The position numbers and the translations under genes were made by a program. Shown piece by piece: positions 34,657 through 44,012 of a stretch of DNA of 64,000 nt. Source of the stretch: Clostridium collagenovorans DSM 3089 (GTDB lineage: Bacteria > Bacillota > Clostridia > Clostridiales > Clostridiaceae); contig NZ_FQXP01000004.1 of assembly GCF_900130005.1 (NCBI RefSeq), positions 260,703-324,702 of the forward strand, read 5' to 3'. The notes beneath the pieces are model-generated. The model was not told the DNA's origin. It saw only the letters and a list, made by a program, of their open reading frames with translations, and ran no database searches. Position 1 is the stretch's first letter, and each line of letters opens with the position of its first letter.

Positions 34657-35952
34657 CTATTGAAAGTATTTGTATATATTATCTGGTACGAAGGTACCTT
34701 TTTCACTATAGATAGTCCAATCAGTAAGCATATTTATAGGTATTTCATATATTTCACCATTTGTCATAGTACTTACTCTATAAGCATCATTTATTAATTT
34801 TCCTACTAAAACTTCATCTTTAATCTCTTTTAACTCAAACCATAGATGCTCTTTATCATACTCATCTGAAGCGTCATCAGTTAGTATGCCAGCTTTGAAT
34901 GTATAACCATTAACCTTTTCTAAAAGCTCTTTTTCAAAGGCACTTTTAAAATAATTTAATCTTTTTTTAGCACTTAAAGACATTTTTTCACTTTCTCTAT
35001 TTGTAACAAAAAATATAGGGTTATTGTGAAATAGAGTATTATATCTTGTAACTTTTTCTATTTTATTATTAAGTACTGCAAATAATACTCCTGATGGTTG
35101 TCTATGATAATTATCTCTATCTTCTAAACCTCCTAAAATATCAACTTTCTTTTTAAAAAAAGATTTCTTAGTATACTCCTTTAAGGCTTCTTCCCAAGGT
35201 ATCCATGTGTAATTTAAATAAATACTACTTGCATATCCAACTTGTATTGAGTGCTTTCTTTTTATCATTCCTTCTTCAACAAATCTTGATGCTAGTGTGT
35301 TTAATGCCTGATAATGGTTTGATGATTCATCACTTATTTCTAGCATTTCTAGTTCTATACAACCACATCTACTTAATCCATGAGTATGAAACCAGTACTT
35401 TTTTAGTCCATTTTCTTCACTGTAAACAGCATGAATAGTGTATAGATACATATTTAAAGGCTCAATGTCATCTTCTAAGGTTAGTCTCATCCATTCTCCA
35501 GAGGTTATTTTCTCAGAGCTTGAATCTATTAATGCTACATAGTCACTTGAAATACAATTTAATATTTTTAATTGTGCTAAATATGAGTGAGCTGCATTTG
35601 TACTAAATCTCATTACAGTAAGAATATTCACTTTTGATTTGTTTATATTACACAATTCATCCTCTGATAGTCCATTCATACTGCTAAGTGAAGAAACATC
35701 TATTTCAGCACTTATTGCTCCACCTATATATATTTTTATATCATATTTATAATCTTCATATGTTATTGATCCAACAATTTCATCATCATTTTTTAAGAGT
35801 CTAACGTCTTTAAATAAATCACTTTTTTGTAATCTATCTAAAATCTCCTCATAACTTAAAGTTTCAATATCCTCCCTAAGAATTATCCCCATCTCTGATG
35901 GAGTATTTATTTGTCCATCTTCAATTAAATTATACAGTTCATTATTTTCCAT
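34657..35952 (-). CDS. DUF4026/DUF2314 domain protein
   Basis: 431 residues, soluble. The body resembles DUF4026 proteins of Firmicutes (MGIILREDIETLSYEEIL near the start; KYWFHTHGLSRCGCIELEML near 190-210). The last ~90 residues match DUF2314: EHLWFELKEIKDEVLVGKLI, then GEIYEIPINMLTDWTIY. Both domains have no known function. RBS AAGGAGTGG precedes the ATG. Monocistronic, sharing a bidirectional terminator with its convergent neighbour. Confidence 0.75.
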   Translation of the reverse strand: MENNELYNLIEDGQINTPSEMGIILREDIETLSYEEILDRLQKSDLFKDVRLLKNDDEIVGSITYEDYKYDIKIYIGGAISAEIDVSSLSSMNGLSEDELCNINKSKVNILTVMRFSTNAAHSYLAQLKILNCISSDYVALIDSSSEKITSGEWMRLTLEDDIEPLNMYLYTIHAVYSEENGLKKYWFHTHGLSRCGCIELEMLEISDESSNHYQALNTLASRFVEEGMIKRKHSIQVGYASSIYLNYTWIPWEEALKEYTKKSFFKKKVDILGGLEDRDNYHRQPSGVLFAVLNNKIEKVTRYNTLFHNNPIFFVTNRESEKMSLSAKKRLNYFKSAFEKELLEKVNGYTFKAGILTDDASDEYDKEHLWFELKEIKDEVLVGKLINDAYRVSTMTNGEIYEIPINMLTDWTIYSEKGTFVPDNIYKYFQ

Positions 35953-36543
35953 CTTACCACTCCTTATAAATATTTTTTGAAATTTTTAAAAGTATCGTTA
36001 CTATTTAGAACTTATTTATACTATTAATTTCTTTAGAAGTACTGTAAATATATAGCTTCAGTTTATTTATATATACTAAATTATTTCAATGGATTTAAAC
36101 CTGAATATAGTTCAGTTATAATTTTTCTTAGAGATTAAAGGATTTCGCTATCTTTGATAAGAGTTCTAATTAAAAAATGTTCATAAGCATATATTAAATT
36201 TGAAAAAAATATCTTTTTTCATCTTGGAATATATACAAAATTATACCATAAAAAATATTTTATGTATAAATAGTGTGTGTAGTATATTAAGTAATATAGG
36301 TATACTAAGAAGATATGTAATTTTAAATATATATTTTTAATAATACACTCAATATATCCTAATTTAAATATAGATGTTACTTAGGGATGTATGTTTTCAA
36401 TCAAAGAATAATAATTTTAAAATTCATTTATTATTTGATATAATTAGTATATAAAAATTCTTAGAAAAACTATTTTTAGCTTAGAAAAGATATTTGTTAT
36501 TAATATATAGTTGTGAGGATTAAAAAGAATTTAGGAGCAATTT
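35953..36543. other. AT-rich intergenic gap (~590 bp)
   Basis: Lies between divergent DUF4026 and helicase genes. No ORF with an RBS, hairpin terminator or repeat can be supported; only presumed promoters. The helicase RBS TTAGGAGC lies at its right end. Confidence 0.5.
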
Positions 36544-39009
36544 ATGGGGATTAAACAAAAGGAAACATTTAATATAGAATCCAAGGGGATTTTAACTGAT
36601 CAGTGTAATAGAAACGTAATAACGGGTATAAATGAACATTTATATATAAGACTTAAGAGAAGTATTAAAGAGGCTAAATCCATTGATATTATAGTGTCAT
36701 TTTTAATGGTATCAGGGGTTAGACTTATTCTTAATGATTTAAAAGAAGCTGTTAGTAGAGGAGTTAAAATTAGAATTTTAACAGGAAACTATCTTAATAT
36801 AACTGAACCAGCTGCTTTATATTTAATAAGAGGGGAGTTTGGGGATGAGGTAGACTTAAGATTATATAATGTTACTAATAAATCATTTCATCCAAAGTCT
36901 TATATTTTTCATAATGATGATAATTCAGAGATATATGTTGGTTCTTCTAATATTTCTTATGGTGCTTTAACTAGTTCAGTTGAATGGAATTATAGGTTTG
37001 ATAAGAATGGTAATGAAGAAGATTTTAATGCTTTTTATAGAGAGTTTGAAAGTTTATTTTTAAACCATTCTACTATTGTAGATGATGAGGTTCTTAAGGA
37101 ATACTCAAAGGTTTGGAAAAAGCCTAAGATAATTAAGGAGATAGAAGAGAAGTCAGAGGAAAATCCTAATGTAACTGAACTTATTCAACCTAAAGGTGCT
37201 CAAATAGAGGCGCTTTATGAACTTCAAAACTCTAGAAATGAGGGCTTGGATAAAGGTATCGTAGTAGCTGCTACTGGTATAGGTAAAACATATCTTGCTG
37301 CTTTTGATTCTTTTAATTATAAGAAAGTATTATTTGTAGCGCATAGAGAAGAAATAATAAAACAAGCTGCTGAGAGTTTCAAGAGTGTTAGAAAAAGTGA
37401 TGATGTTGGATTTTTCTATGGTGGAGAAAAACACAAGGATAAATCATTAATTTTTGCACTTGTTCAAACCTTAGGAAAGGATGAGTACTTAAATGAAAAA
37501 GTATTTCCTAAAGATTACTTTGATTATGTTGTAGTGGATGAATTTCATCATGCAGTTTCTTCACAGTATAAAAAGATAATTGAATATTTTAAACCTAAGT
37601 TTCTTTTAGGTTTAACAGCTACACCAGAACGTTTAGATTCTAAGGATGTATTTGCACTTTGCGATTACAATCTTGTGTATGAAGTTAGATTAAAAGAGGC
37701 TATAGAAAAGGGTTGGTTGGTTCCTTTTAGATACTATGGTGTTTATGATGAAACTGTGGATTATGATAATATTGATTATAAAAATGGAAAATATGATGAT
37801 AATCAATTAAATGAAAAGGTAATGGTAGAAGCTAGAGCTGATCTTATACTTAAACATTATTCAAAATACTCAAGTAAAAGAGCTATGGGATTTTGTGCAT
37901 CTAAAAAACATGCTGAGTATATGGCTCAATATTTCACAGAACAGGGTGTTAAAGCAATAGCTGTTTATTCAGGTGAAATGGGTGAGTATTCAGAAGAGAG
38001 AAATAAAGCTATTTCAATGCTTACTAAGGGTGAAGTACAAGTTATATTTTCTGTTGATATGTTCAATGAGGGATTGGATATAAAGGATATAGATATGGTA
38101 ATGTTCCTAAGACCAACAGCTTCACCAACGGTATTTTTACAACAACTTGGTAGAGGACTTAGAAAATCAAAGGGAAAAGAATACTTAAATGTACTAGATT
38201 TTATAGGAAATTATAAGAAAGCTGATTTAATTCCATTTTTATTAGCTGGAAAAGCTTACTCTAAAGTAGGTGTTAAAATTAAGAAGTTAGATGAATATAG
38301 TTATCCAGAGGATTGTATAGTTGATTTTGATTTTAGGCTTGTTGATATATTTAAAAAGTTAGCGGAAAGAGAAATGAGTATAAAGGATAAAATCAAAGAG
38401 GAATATTATAGAGTTAAAGAAGTAGTGGGAGTAAAACCTTCTAGAATAGATTTCTTTACATTAATGGATGATGATATATATGATAACATAAAATCTAAAA
38501 GTGCTATTAATCCATTTACGAATTATTTGGAATTCCTAAAGGAATTAAATGAACTTACGCAAGAGGAAGAATTGCTTTATAATACAAGAGCAAGAGAATT
38601 CATTAATATGATAGAAACAACAAGCATGAGTAAGACATATAAAGTTCCATTACTTAAAGCTTTTTATAATAAGGGAGATATAAAACTTAACATAACTGAA
38701 GAGGATGTTTATGAAAGTTTTGAAGAGTTTTATAAAAATGGTTCAAATATAATAGACATAAAAAATGATAAAGATAAGAAGAACTTAGATTCATGGGGAA
38801 AAAAAGAGTGGATTAAGTTAGCTGTAAAAAATCCTGTGAAATTTATGCTTTTAACACATGGTGACTTTGTAAAGGAAAGAGAAAATTATGTGCTTGGATT
38901 AAGCGAAGACTTAGAAGAATTTTTTAAAAATGAGAGCTTTAAAATGCATATGAATGATGCAATAGAACTTAGATTAAAAACTTATTATAAAAATAGAATG
39001 ATAAAGTAA
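36544..39009 (+). CDS. PLD-domain SF2 helicase
   Basis: 821 residues. Residues ~20-175 are a phospholipase-D-like domain with one HxK motif, SFHPKSYIF (His116, Lys118), followed by YVGSSNISYGAL. Residues ~215-560 are a superfamily 2 helicase core: Walker A AATGIGKT (Lys248), DEFH box in VVDEFHHA, motif III LGLTATPE, and motif VI QQLGRGLRKS. The last ~260 residues are helical and lack an obvious DUF3427 ending seen in longer relatives. It resembles restriction- and repair-type helicase-nucleases that may form dimers through the PLD domain. Alone in its unit, it might be a defence or DNA-repair enzyme; a weak hairpin at 39091-39120 follows. Confidence 0.85.
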   Translation: MGIKQKETFNIESKGILTDQCNRNVITGINEHLYIRLKRSIKEAKSIDIIVSFLMVSGVRLILNDLKEAVSRGVKIRILTGNYLNITEPAALYLIRGEFGDEVDLRLYNVTNKSFHPKSYIFHNDDNSEIYVGSSNISYGALTSSVEWNYRFDKNGNEEDFNAFYREFESLFLNHSTIVDDEVLKEYSKVWKKPKIIKEIEEKSEENPNVTELIQPKGAQIEALYELQNSRNEGLDKGIVVAATGIGKTYLAAFDSFNYKKVLFVAHREEIIKQAAESFKSVRKSDDVGFFYGGEKHKDKSLIFALVQTLGKDEYLNEKVFPKDYFDYVVVDEFHHAVSSQYKKIIEYFKPKFLLGLTATPERLDSKDVFALCDYNLVYEVRLKEAIEKGWLVPFRYYGVYDETVDYDNIDYKNGKYDDNQLNEKVMVEARADLILKHYSKYSSKRAMGFCASKKHAEYMAQYFTEQGVKAIAVYSGEMGEYSEERNKAISMLTKGEVQVIFSVDMFNEGLDIKDIDMVMFLRPTASPTVFLQQLGRGLRKSKGKEYLNVLDFIGNYKKADLIPFLLAGKAYSKVGVKIKKLDEYSYPEDCIVDFDFRLVDIFKKLAEREMSIKDKIKEEYYRVKEVVGVKPSRIDFFTLMDDDIYDNIKSKSAINPFTNYLEFLKELNELTQEEELLYNTRAREFINMIETTSMSKTYKVPLLKAFYNKGDIKLNITEEDVYESFEEFYKNGSNIIDIKNDKDKKNLDSWGKKEWIKLAVKNPVKFMLLTHGDFVKERENYVLGLSEDLEEFFKNESFKMHMNDAIELRLKTYYKNRMIK

Positions 39010-39192
39010 AAATGATATAATAATATGTACGATTTAATGATAATTTTGTAGTATAGTTAGAATTAATTATAATGCTAAAATAATCAAATTATAGACTACA
39101 TAGTTTATATGTTAGTCTATGTATAATATAAGATAAGTAAAATTAAGACTTGTGTAAGGATATACACGAGATATATAAAGGAGATATTTAAA

Positions 39193-39501
39193 ATGAAAAA
39201 ATACGATAAATTAGTTAGAGATAGAATTCCAGAGATAATAAAAGCAGATGGGAAAGAATGTGTAACGAAGGTAGTTCCAATTGAAGAAAGAGCTGAATTA
39301 TTAGAAAGAAAGCTAATGGAAGAAGTTAATGAATACTTAGAAGATAAGAATTTAGAAGAGTTAGCAGATGTAATGGAAGTTTTATTTGGATTAGCTAAAA
39401 ATCTTGGTTATAGCGAAGAAGAATTAATAGAAAAAAGAAATGAAAAGCTAGAAGCAAGAGGTGGATTTAAAGAGGGGATAGTGCTTTTAGAGGTTAAATA
39501 A
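39193..39501 (+). CDS. MazG-like nucleoside triphosphate pyrophosphohydrolase
   Basis: 102 residues, of the phosphoribosyl-ATP pyrophosphohydrolase-like / YvdC type. KYDKLVRDRIPEIIKADGK at the start is the family hallmark, followed by metal-binding acids in KLMEEVNEYLEDKNLEELAD (E-x-x-E ... E-x-x-D). Predicted to hydrolyse non-canonical NTPs (house-cleaning). RBS AAAGGAGAT. The last 30 codons and 3' flank are duplicated at 43517-43619 after proS. Confidence 0.88.
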   Translation: MKKYDKLVRDRIPEIIKADGKECVTKVVPIEERAELLERKLMEEVNEYLEDKNLEELADVMEVLFGLAKNLGYSEEELIEKRNEKLEARGGFKEGIVLLEVK

Positions 39502-39514
39502 ATTAATTGAAAAA
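39408..39514 (+). repeat. Direct repeat copy 1 (mazG-like gene 3' end)
   Basis: This 107-bp segment covers the last ~30 codons of the MazG-like gene and 13 bp beyond. It recurs at 43517-43619 with only two substitutions and one small deletion near a poly-A tract. The intervening 4.0 kb holds the DUF7662 gene, a membrane protein gene and proS. Confidence 0.9.
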
Positions 39515-39576
39515 TAGAATAATAATATTTTTCAAAAATAAGAGTTGAACAATTAAATAAACTTTAATGACATTAA

Positions 39577-39615
39577 GAAAGCTTGCGTATCAAAATTTGA
39601 GACGTAAGCTTTTTA
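39577..39615 (+). terminator. Rho-independent terminator
   Basis: AAAGCTTGCGT (39578-39588) pairs with ACGTAAGCTTT (39602-39612), ending TTTTT. Located 76 bp after the MazG-like stop. Confidence 0.8.
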
Positions 39616-39766
39616 ATTATAATTAAGGAAGGTTATTTGTATTGGATAAAAATATAAATGAATTTTGAATTAGGGATAGATTTATTATAGAAAAAACAGT
39701 TTATTTGTAAATATGATCTATATAATAAAAGTTTTTATAGAATGTTATTATGAGGGGTGCAATGAT

Positions 39767-40762
39767 ATGAGAGAACACTATAAGTTTAGCAAGTTATCCC
39801 AATATTTAAGGGATAAGGATGAAGATACTATTACTCTAAGTTTCTTAGAAATTGAATCGATATTAGGAGAAAAAATGTGTAAGTCAGCATATAATTATCA
39901 AGCATATTGGAGCTTATCTAAGACACATACATTCCCATTAGCTTGGATAAATGAAGGATATATACTGAAAAGTTTAGATTTGAAAAATAGAATTATAATT
40001 TTAGATAAGGTTAAATTAGAAAATGCTAAAACAAGAATTGCTACTAGAATTGATTCAAATAAAGTTTCATACTTAGATAATTACATTTTACAAGAAAAAG
40101 ATATAATAGTGAATGTTTTAAAATATTATAGTGAAACTTTGAAGGATGAAAATAGTAGATACAACTCTTGGAAACATTGTCATGAATACTTCTTAAATAA
40201 TAGATTTAGAACTAGCGAAGAAATAACAGATAATATGTGCTTACACTTAGCTTTTTATCTTGCTAGTTGGGGAATGTATAGAGGATCATCTTTTCTTTTA
40301 AAAAAGGATTACAAAGTTCATAATGAAGTGGTAAAAGAAATTCTAAAAGAAAAATATACTTCTCTATGGGATATAAATTGTGAAGATCTAAGAAATAAGG
40401 TGGATTTAGTATTAGAGATTAGTGAAAAAATAAAGAAAATATATATAAAAAAAAGAGAAAGTCTTGATGATTTAGAAGAAGTATCAGATACATTAATTAC
40501 TAAAATATTAATGGGCACATTTGGATGCGTACCTGCTTATGATAGATTTTTAAAATTAGGACTTAAAATTAAGAAAGTTGGCATTCAAATGTATAATAAA
40601 ACATCTTTGATAGAATTAATAAGCTTTTACGAAGCAAATAAAATAGCATTTGATGAATGCAAACTATTAGTTAACAAGTGTGGTGATAATTACTCTGAAA
40701 TGAAATTACTTGATATGTATTTATGGCAAATAGGTTATGATAATTGGAACAAACATTTGTAG
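39767..40762 (+). CDS. DUF7662-type protein of unknown function
   Basis: 331 residues. I start at ATG 39767 (MREHYKFSKLSQYL), which has GAGGGGTG upstream; the frame is open from 39713 but without an RBS. The first ~85 residues resemble the DUF7662 module: KLSQYLRDKDEDTITLSFLE, the motif I-L-G, then aromatic-rich YNYQAYWS and a second strand ending IIILDKVK. The remainder is helical, with the conserved-looking LHLAFYLASWGMYRGSSFLL near residues 160-180. DUF7662 modules are seen in restriction-like proteins, but this protein shows no catalytic motif I recognise. Confidence 0.6.
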   Translation: MREHYKFSKLSQYLRDKDEDTITLSFLEIESILGEKMCKSAYNYQAYWSLSKTHTFPLAWINEGYILKSLDLKNRIIILDKVKLENAKTRIATRIDSNKVSYLDNYILQEKDIIVNVLKYYSETLKDENSRYNSWKHCHEYFLNNRFRTSEEITDNMCLHLAFYLASWGMYRGSSFLLKKDYKVHNEVVKEILKEKYTSLWDINCEDLRNKVDLVLEISEKIKKIYIKKRESLDDLEEVSDTLITKILMGTFGCVPAYDRFLKLGLKIKKVGIQMYNKTSLIELISFYEANKIAFDECKLLVNKCGDNYSEMKLLDMYLWQIGYDNWNKHL

Positions 40763-40878
40763 AGATCATATTAAATTAACTTTCTATAAGGTAAGAGCTC
40801 TATAAATGTATTGTGATAAACTTTTATAACTTATTTTATTAAGCTAATGGGAATAATATAAAAAGGAGGAGTAACTCA

Positions 40879-41292
40879 ATGTATATATTAGTTAGTGTAA
40901 TAAGTGAACTTTTAAGAACATATATATTTCCCAATCCATTTACTAAATTATTTGAACTATATTTTTCAGGTTCTGCACTAAGTTCATCAGCTTCAATGTT
41001 AGCAGATATATTTAATTATTTATTAGGAGGAATAATTTTATATGGTATCTGTTATAATATGGTAGGAATAGTTTATAATAAAGGAGAGGCGCCTGTTTTA
41101 GGATCTATTCTATATGGAAGTATTGTATTAATAAATTCAAAGATGTTAGTTTATATCTTAGAAGGAGTGAATGAATTAAATTTAAAGCTAATATTAATCA
41201 AAATTATTATAGGACTAGCTATTGAGATAATAATTTTATACAATATTAGACATGCTAAAAAGTGGATATTAAGCTCGTTATACGGTTATTAG
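40879..41292 (+). CDS. Four-helix membrane protein, unknown
   Basis: 137 residues with about four hydrophobic segments (4-18, 42-66, 74-96, 103-123) and a basic end. A strong RBS, AAAGGAGGAG, precedes the ATG. Not recognised. It lies inside the 4-kb segment bounded by the mazG-end repeats. Confidence 0.6.
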   Translation: MYILVSVISELLRTYIFPNPFTKLFELYFSGSALSSSASMLADIFNYLLGGIILYGICYNMVGIVYNKGEAPVLGSILYGSIVLINSKMLVYILEGVNELNLKLILIKIIIGLAIEIIILYNIRHAKKWILSSLYGY

Positions 41293-41528
41293 ATAAATAA
41301 AAACATTTTAATTTTTATAAAAATCAAAAAATAAAATTATTATTTGGTTGGCAATTTGCTTTAGAAGAGAACTCAAAAGTCAAGTTCTTGGTGAATTTAT
41401 GGATTATCATAATATAAAGATAGATAATATGAACTTATATGAAATTAGAAATAAATTAATTTGAATCAAATATTAAGAATATTCAAATGTATATAAAGGG
41501 AAAATATAGTTTGTAAATAACGAAATAA

Positions 41529-41564
41529 TTGACAAGATTGCTTTTCCTATGATATCATCATAGG
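41529..41564 (+). promoter_or_regulatory. proS promoter with overlapping palindrome
   Basis: -35 TTGACA (41529-41534), 18-bp spacer, -10 TATCAT (41553-41558). The palindrome CCTATGAT-ATC-ATCATAGG (41546-41564) covers the -10 element. The T-box leader starts just downstream. Confidence 0.55.
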
Positions 41565-41569
41565 AATTT

Positions 41570-41806
41570 AAAAGATTAAAGACAGTGAATGGAGCCAGTA
41601 AACAGTTATATCTTAAGAGAACAAAATTCATGGCTGGAAGATTTTGTGGTCACTAATTGTTGAAACCTACTCTATTAGTTGTAAGTTAAGCTTACCGGTT
41701 TTAACCCGTTAAAGTTATATAAAGTTGGATTATTAAATTAATCAATTTGAGTGGTACCGCGGAAAGTTTTCGTCTCAATATTTGAGATGGAAGCTTTTAT
41801 TTTTTT
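41570..41806 (+). promoter_or_regulatory. T-box leader, proline-specific
   Basis: The hallmark T-box sequence GAGTGGTACCGCGG lies at 41749-41762. Upstream is a long Stem I region with a likely specifier codon CCT (Pro) at 41666-41668 in GAAACCTAC. Downstream, AAAGTTTTCGTCTCAA pairs with TTGAGATGGAAGCTTT, followed by a T-run (about 41764-41806), forming the terminator. Uncharged tRNA-Pro should pair with specifier and T-box and allow read-through into proS. Confidence 0.92.
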
Positions 41807-41829
41807 ATCATGATAGGAGGAGTATATTT

Positions 41830-43536
41830 ATGTATATGTCTAAGATGTTTATACCAACCCTTAAAGAGGCACCTAATGATAGTGAGATTGCAAGTCATAA
41901 GCTTATGATTAGAGCGGGTTTAGCAAGAAGTCTTACTTCTGGTGTTTATAATTATTTACCATTAGGATTACGAGTTTTAGATAATATTAAAAATATAATT
42001 AGAGAAGAGTTGAATGAAAAGGATGCTCAAGAGATTTTATGTTCTGCACTTCAACCAAGGGAGCTTTGGGAGGAGTCTGAGAGATGGAGTGATTATGGTA
42101 AGGAAATGTTTAGACTTGAAGATAGGAATGGAAGGGCTTTCTGTCTTGGGCCAACTCATGAGGAGGTATTTACTAATATAGTAAGAAGGGAAATTAATTC
42201 TTACAAACAGTTACCTATTAACTTATATCAAATTCAAAATAAGTATCGTGATGAGATGCGCCCAAGGTTTGGTTTGCTAAGGAGTAGGGAATTTATTATG
42301 AAGGATGCTTATTCCTTTGATAAGGATGAGGCTGGTTTAAATAAAAGTTATGAAGAGATGTATGATGCTTATGGCAAAATTTTCTCTAGATGTGGTTTAG
42401 ATTGGAGAGCTGTTTTAGCTGATACTGGTGTAATTGGTGGAGCTGGTTCTCATCAATTTATGGCTTTAAGTGAAGTTGGTGAAAGTGATATTTTATATTG
42501 TAATAATTGTAGTTATGCTGCTGATAAGGAAAAAGCTGAATTTATGCTAGAAAATCAAGTGTGTGAAGAAGTAAAGTTATGCTGTGAAAAGATTTATACT
42601 CCTGATAATAGTAAGATTGAGGAGCTTAGTACATTTTTAGGTGAGAAGAGATCTAAAATTGCTAAATCTTTAGTGTTTAAAGTAAATGGTAAACTTGTTT
42701 TAGCTTTAATAAGAGGTGATAGAGAACTTAATATGGTTAAACTTGCTAATGAACTTAAGACTATTGAGGAATATATTGAGATGGCAAGTGAAGAGGATAT
42801 AAGAGGGGCAGGTAGTGAGCCTGGATATATTGGACCAGTGAATTTAGAAAATGTTGAAATATTAGTTGATAGGGAAATTCAGCAGTTAAGTAATTTCTAC
42901 ACTGGAGCAAATGAAAAAAACTATCACTTGAAAAATGTGAACTTTGGAGTTGATTTTAAAGGGAAAGTTCTAGATTTAGTTGATGCTTCTGAAGGAGATA
43001 AATGTCCTCATTGTGGAAATTTAATGAGAATGGAAAGAGGTATAGAGGTAGGTCAGTTATTTAAATTAGGTACTAAATATAGTAATTTAATGCAATGTAA
43101 CTTTTTAAATGAAAAGGGTGAGAATATGCCTATGATTATGGGATGTTACGGTATAGGAGTTACACGTACATTAGCGGCTATAATAGAAAAGCATCATGAT
43201 GATAAGGGAATAATATGGCCTCTTGAAGTTGCTCCATATAAGGTTATAGTAATACCAGTTAATCATAAGGATGAGGCACAAATGAATGCTGCAAAGGATA
43301 TATATAGGAGTTTAAGGAGCATAGGACTTGATGTTATTTTGGATGATAGGGATCAAAGAGCTGGTGTTAAGTTTAAGGATGCTGATTTGATTGGTATACC
43401 ACTTAGAATTACCATTGGTAGAAAGATAAGTGAAGGTATAGTTGAATATAAGGAAAGAAGTAATGATAATATCGAAGAAATAAGCATTGATTCGCTTTTA
43501 CAACGTGTACAGGATTTTATAGTGAAGAAGAATTAA
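41830..43536 (+). CDS. proS: Prolyl-tRNA synthetase
   Basis: 568 residues, bacterial-type ProRS with a central editing (YbaK-like) insertion. Start ATG 41830 follows AGGAGGAG; an upstream in-frame start at 41782 lies in the terminator. Class II motif 2 is YRDEMRPRFGLLRSREFIMK (about residues 140-159), and motif 3 is GCYGIGVTRTLAAIIE (about 437-452). The anticodon-binding domain begins near KVIVIPVNHK. Its last codons (IVKKN and the stop) lie within the duplicated mazG 3' end, read in a different frame, so the original C-terminus was probably altered by recombination. Controlled by a proline T-box. Confidence 0.95.
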   Translation: MYMSKMFIPTLKEAPNDSEIASHKLMIRAGLARSLTSGVYNYLPLGLRVLDNIKNIIREELNEKDAQEILCSALQPRELWEESERWSDYGKEMFRLEDRNGRAFCLGPTHEEVFTNIVRREINSYKQLPINLYQIQNKYRDEMRPRFGLLRSREFIMKDAYSFDKDEAGLNKSYEEMYDAYGKIFSRCGLDWRAVLADTGVIGGAGSHQFMALSEVGESDILYCNNCSYAADKEKAEFMLENQVCEEVKLCCEKIYTPDNSKIEELSTFLGEKRSKIAKSLVFKVNGKLVLALIRGDRELNMVKLANELKTIEEYIEMASEEDIRGAGSEPGYIGPVNLENVEILVDREIQQLSNFYTGANEKNYHLKNVNFGVDFKGKVLDLVDASEGDKCPHCGNLMRMERGIEVGQLFKLGTKYSNLMQCNFLNEKGENMPMIMGCYGIGVTRTLAAIIEKHHDDKGIIWPLEVAPYKVIVIPVNHKDEAQMNAAKDIYRSLRSIGLDVILDDRDQRAGVKFKDADLIGIPLRITIGRKISEGIVEYKERSNDNIEEISIDSLLQRVQDFIVKKN

Positions 43537-43619
43537 TAGAAAAAAATGAAAAGCTAGAAGCAAAAGGTGGATTTAAAGAGGGGATAGTGCTTTTAGAGGT
43601 TAAATAAATTAATTGAAAA
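43517..43619 (+). repeat. Direct repeat copy 2 (mazG 3' end) after proS
   Basis: 103-bp near-identical copy of 39408-39514. It contains codons for ...EGIVLLEVK and the same TAAATTAATTGAAAA flank, but no start or N-terminal part of the MazG-like gene, so it is a gene fragment. The proS stop codon is inside it. Confidence 0.9.
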
Positions 43620-43627
43620 TGGGTATT

Positions 43628-43690
43628 AAAAGAACATTGTGAACTTCCATTTATTAAGTGAATAAGGGAGTTCATAATGTTCTTTTTATT
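43628..43690 (+). terminator. Strong Rho-independent terminator
   Basis: AAAAGAACATTGTGAACTTCC pairs with GGGAGTTCATAATGTTCTTTTT (one mismatch, one wobble), giving a long stem followed by TTTTTATTTT. It ends proS transcription and may once have terminated the mazG-like gene. Confidence 0.85.
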
Positions 43691-43881
43691 TTAGGTACTT
43701 TAATAAATGCTTAAGGAGCTGATATTATATTAACACGGTAATAATGTAGAAAGGTTATAGTTATAATTTAAGCTTTTTTATATTACAAAAATGTAATGTT
43801 AATGAAAAGTAAATCAATATCTAATAAGTTGTTAATACTATATACTGAGTTCATAGGTTTTAAATAAGGAGATGATTTTTG

Positions 43882-43971
43882 TTGAAGATATATGAATTAT
43901 TTAAGATGATATGTTTAGTTATTTTTGCTGGGTATGATGAAGAGGTTTTAAAGGCCAATAATATGATGTAA
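43882..43971 (+). CDS. Possible 29-aa peptide upstream of BceAB-type genes
   Basis: TTG-started ORF with RBS AAGGAGATGAT 5 nt upstream. The product begins MKIYELFKMICLVIFAGYDE and ends LKANNMM. It has one short hydrophobic stretch. It ends 42 bp before the ABC transporter. Could be a leader peptide or the start of a decayed gene. Confidence 0.3.
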   Translation: MKIYELFKMICLVIFAGYDEEVLKANNMM

Positions 43972-44012
43972 ATATAGATTTAATAATAGATTTAGGAGAG
44001 GAGAAGAGGGTT

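Noticed and set aside
41348..41464. Possible gene scrap ending MNLYEIRNKLI before the proS promoter
   Set aside because: About 38 residues with no start, no RBS and no recognisable family; kept only as a possible decay product.
43561..43607. Second functional MazG-like gene after proS
   Set aside because: Only the last third of the gene is present, without start or N-terminal motif; it is a duplicated fragment.
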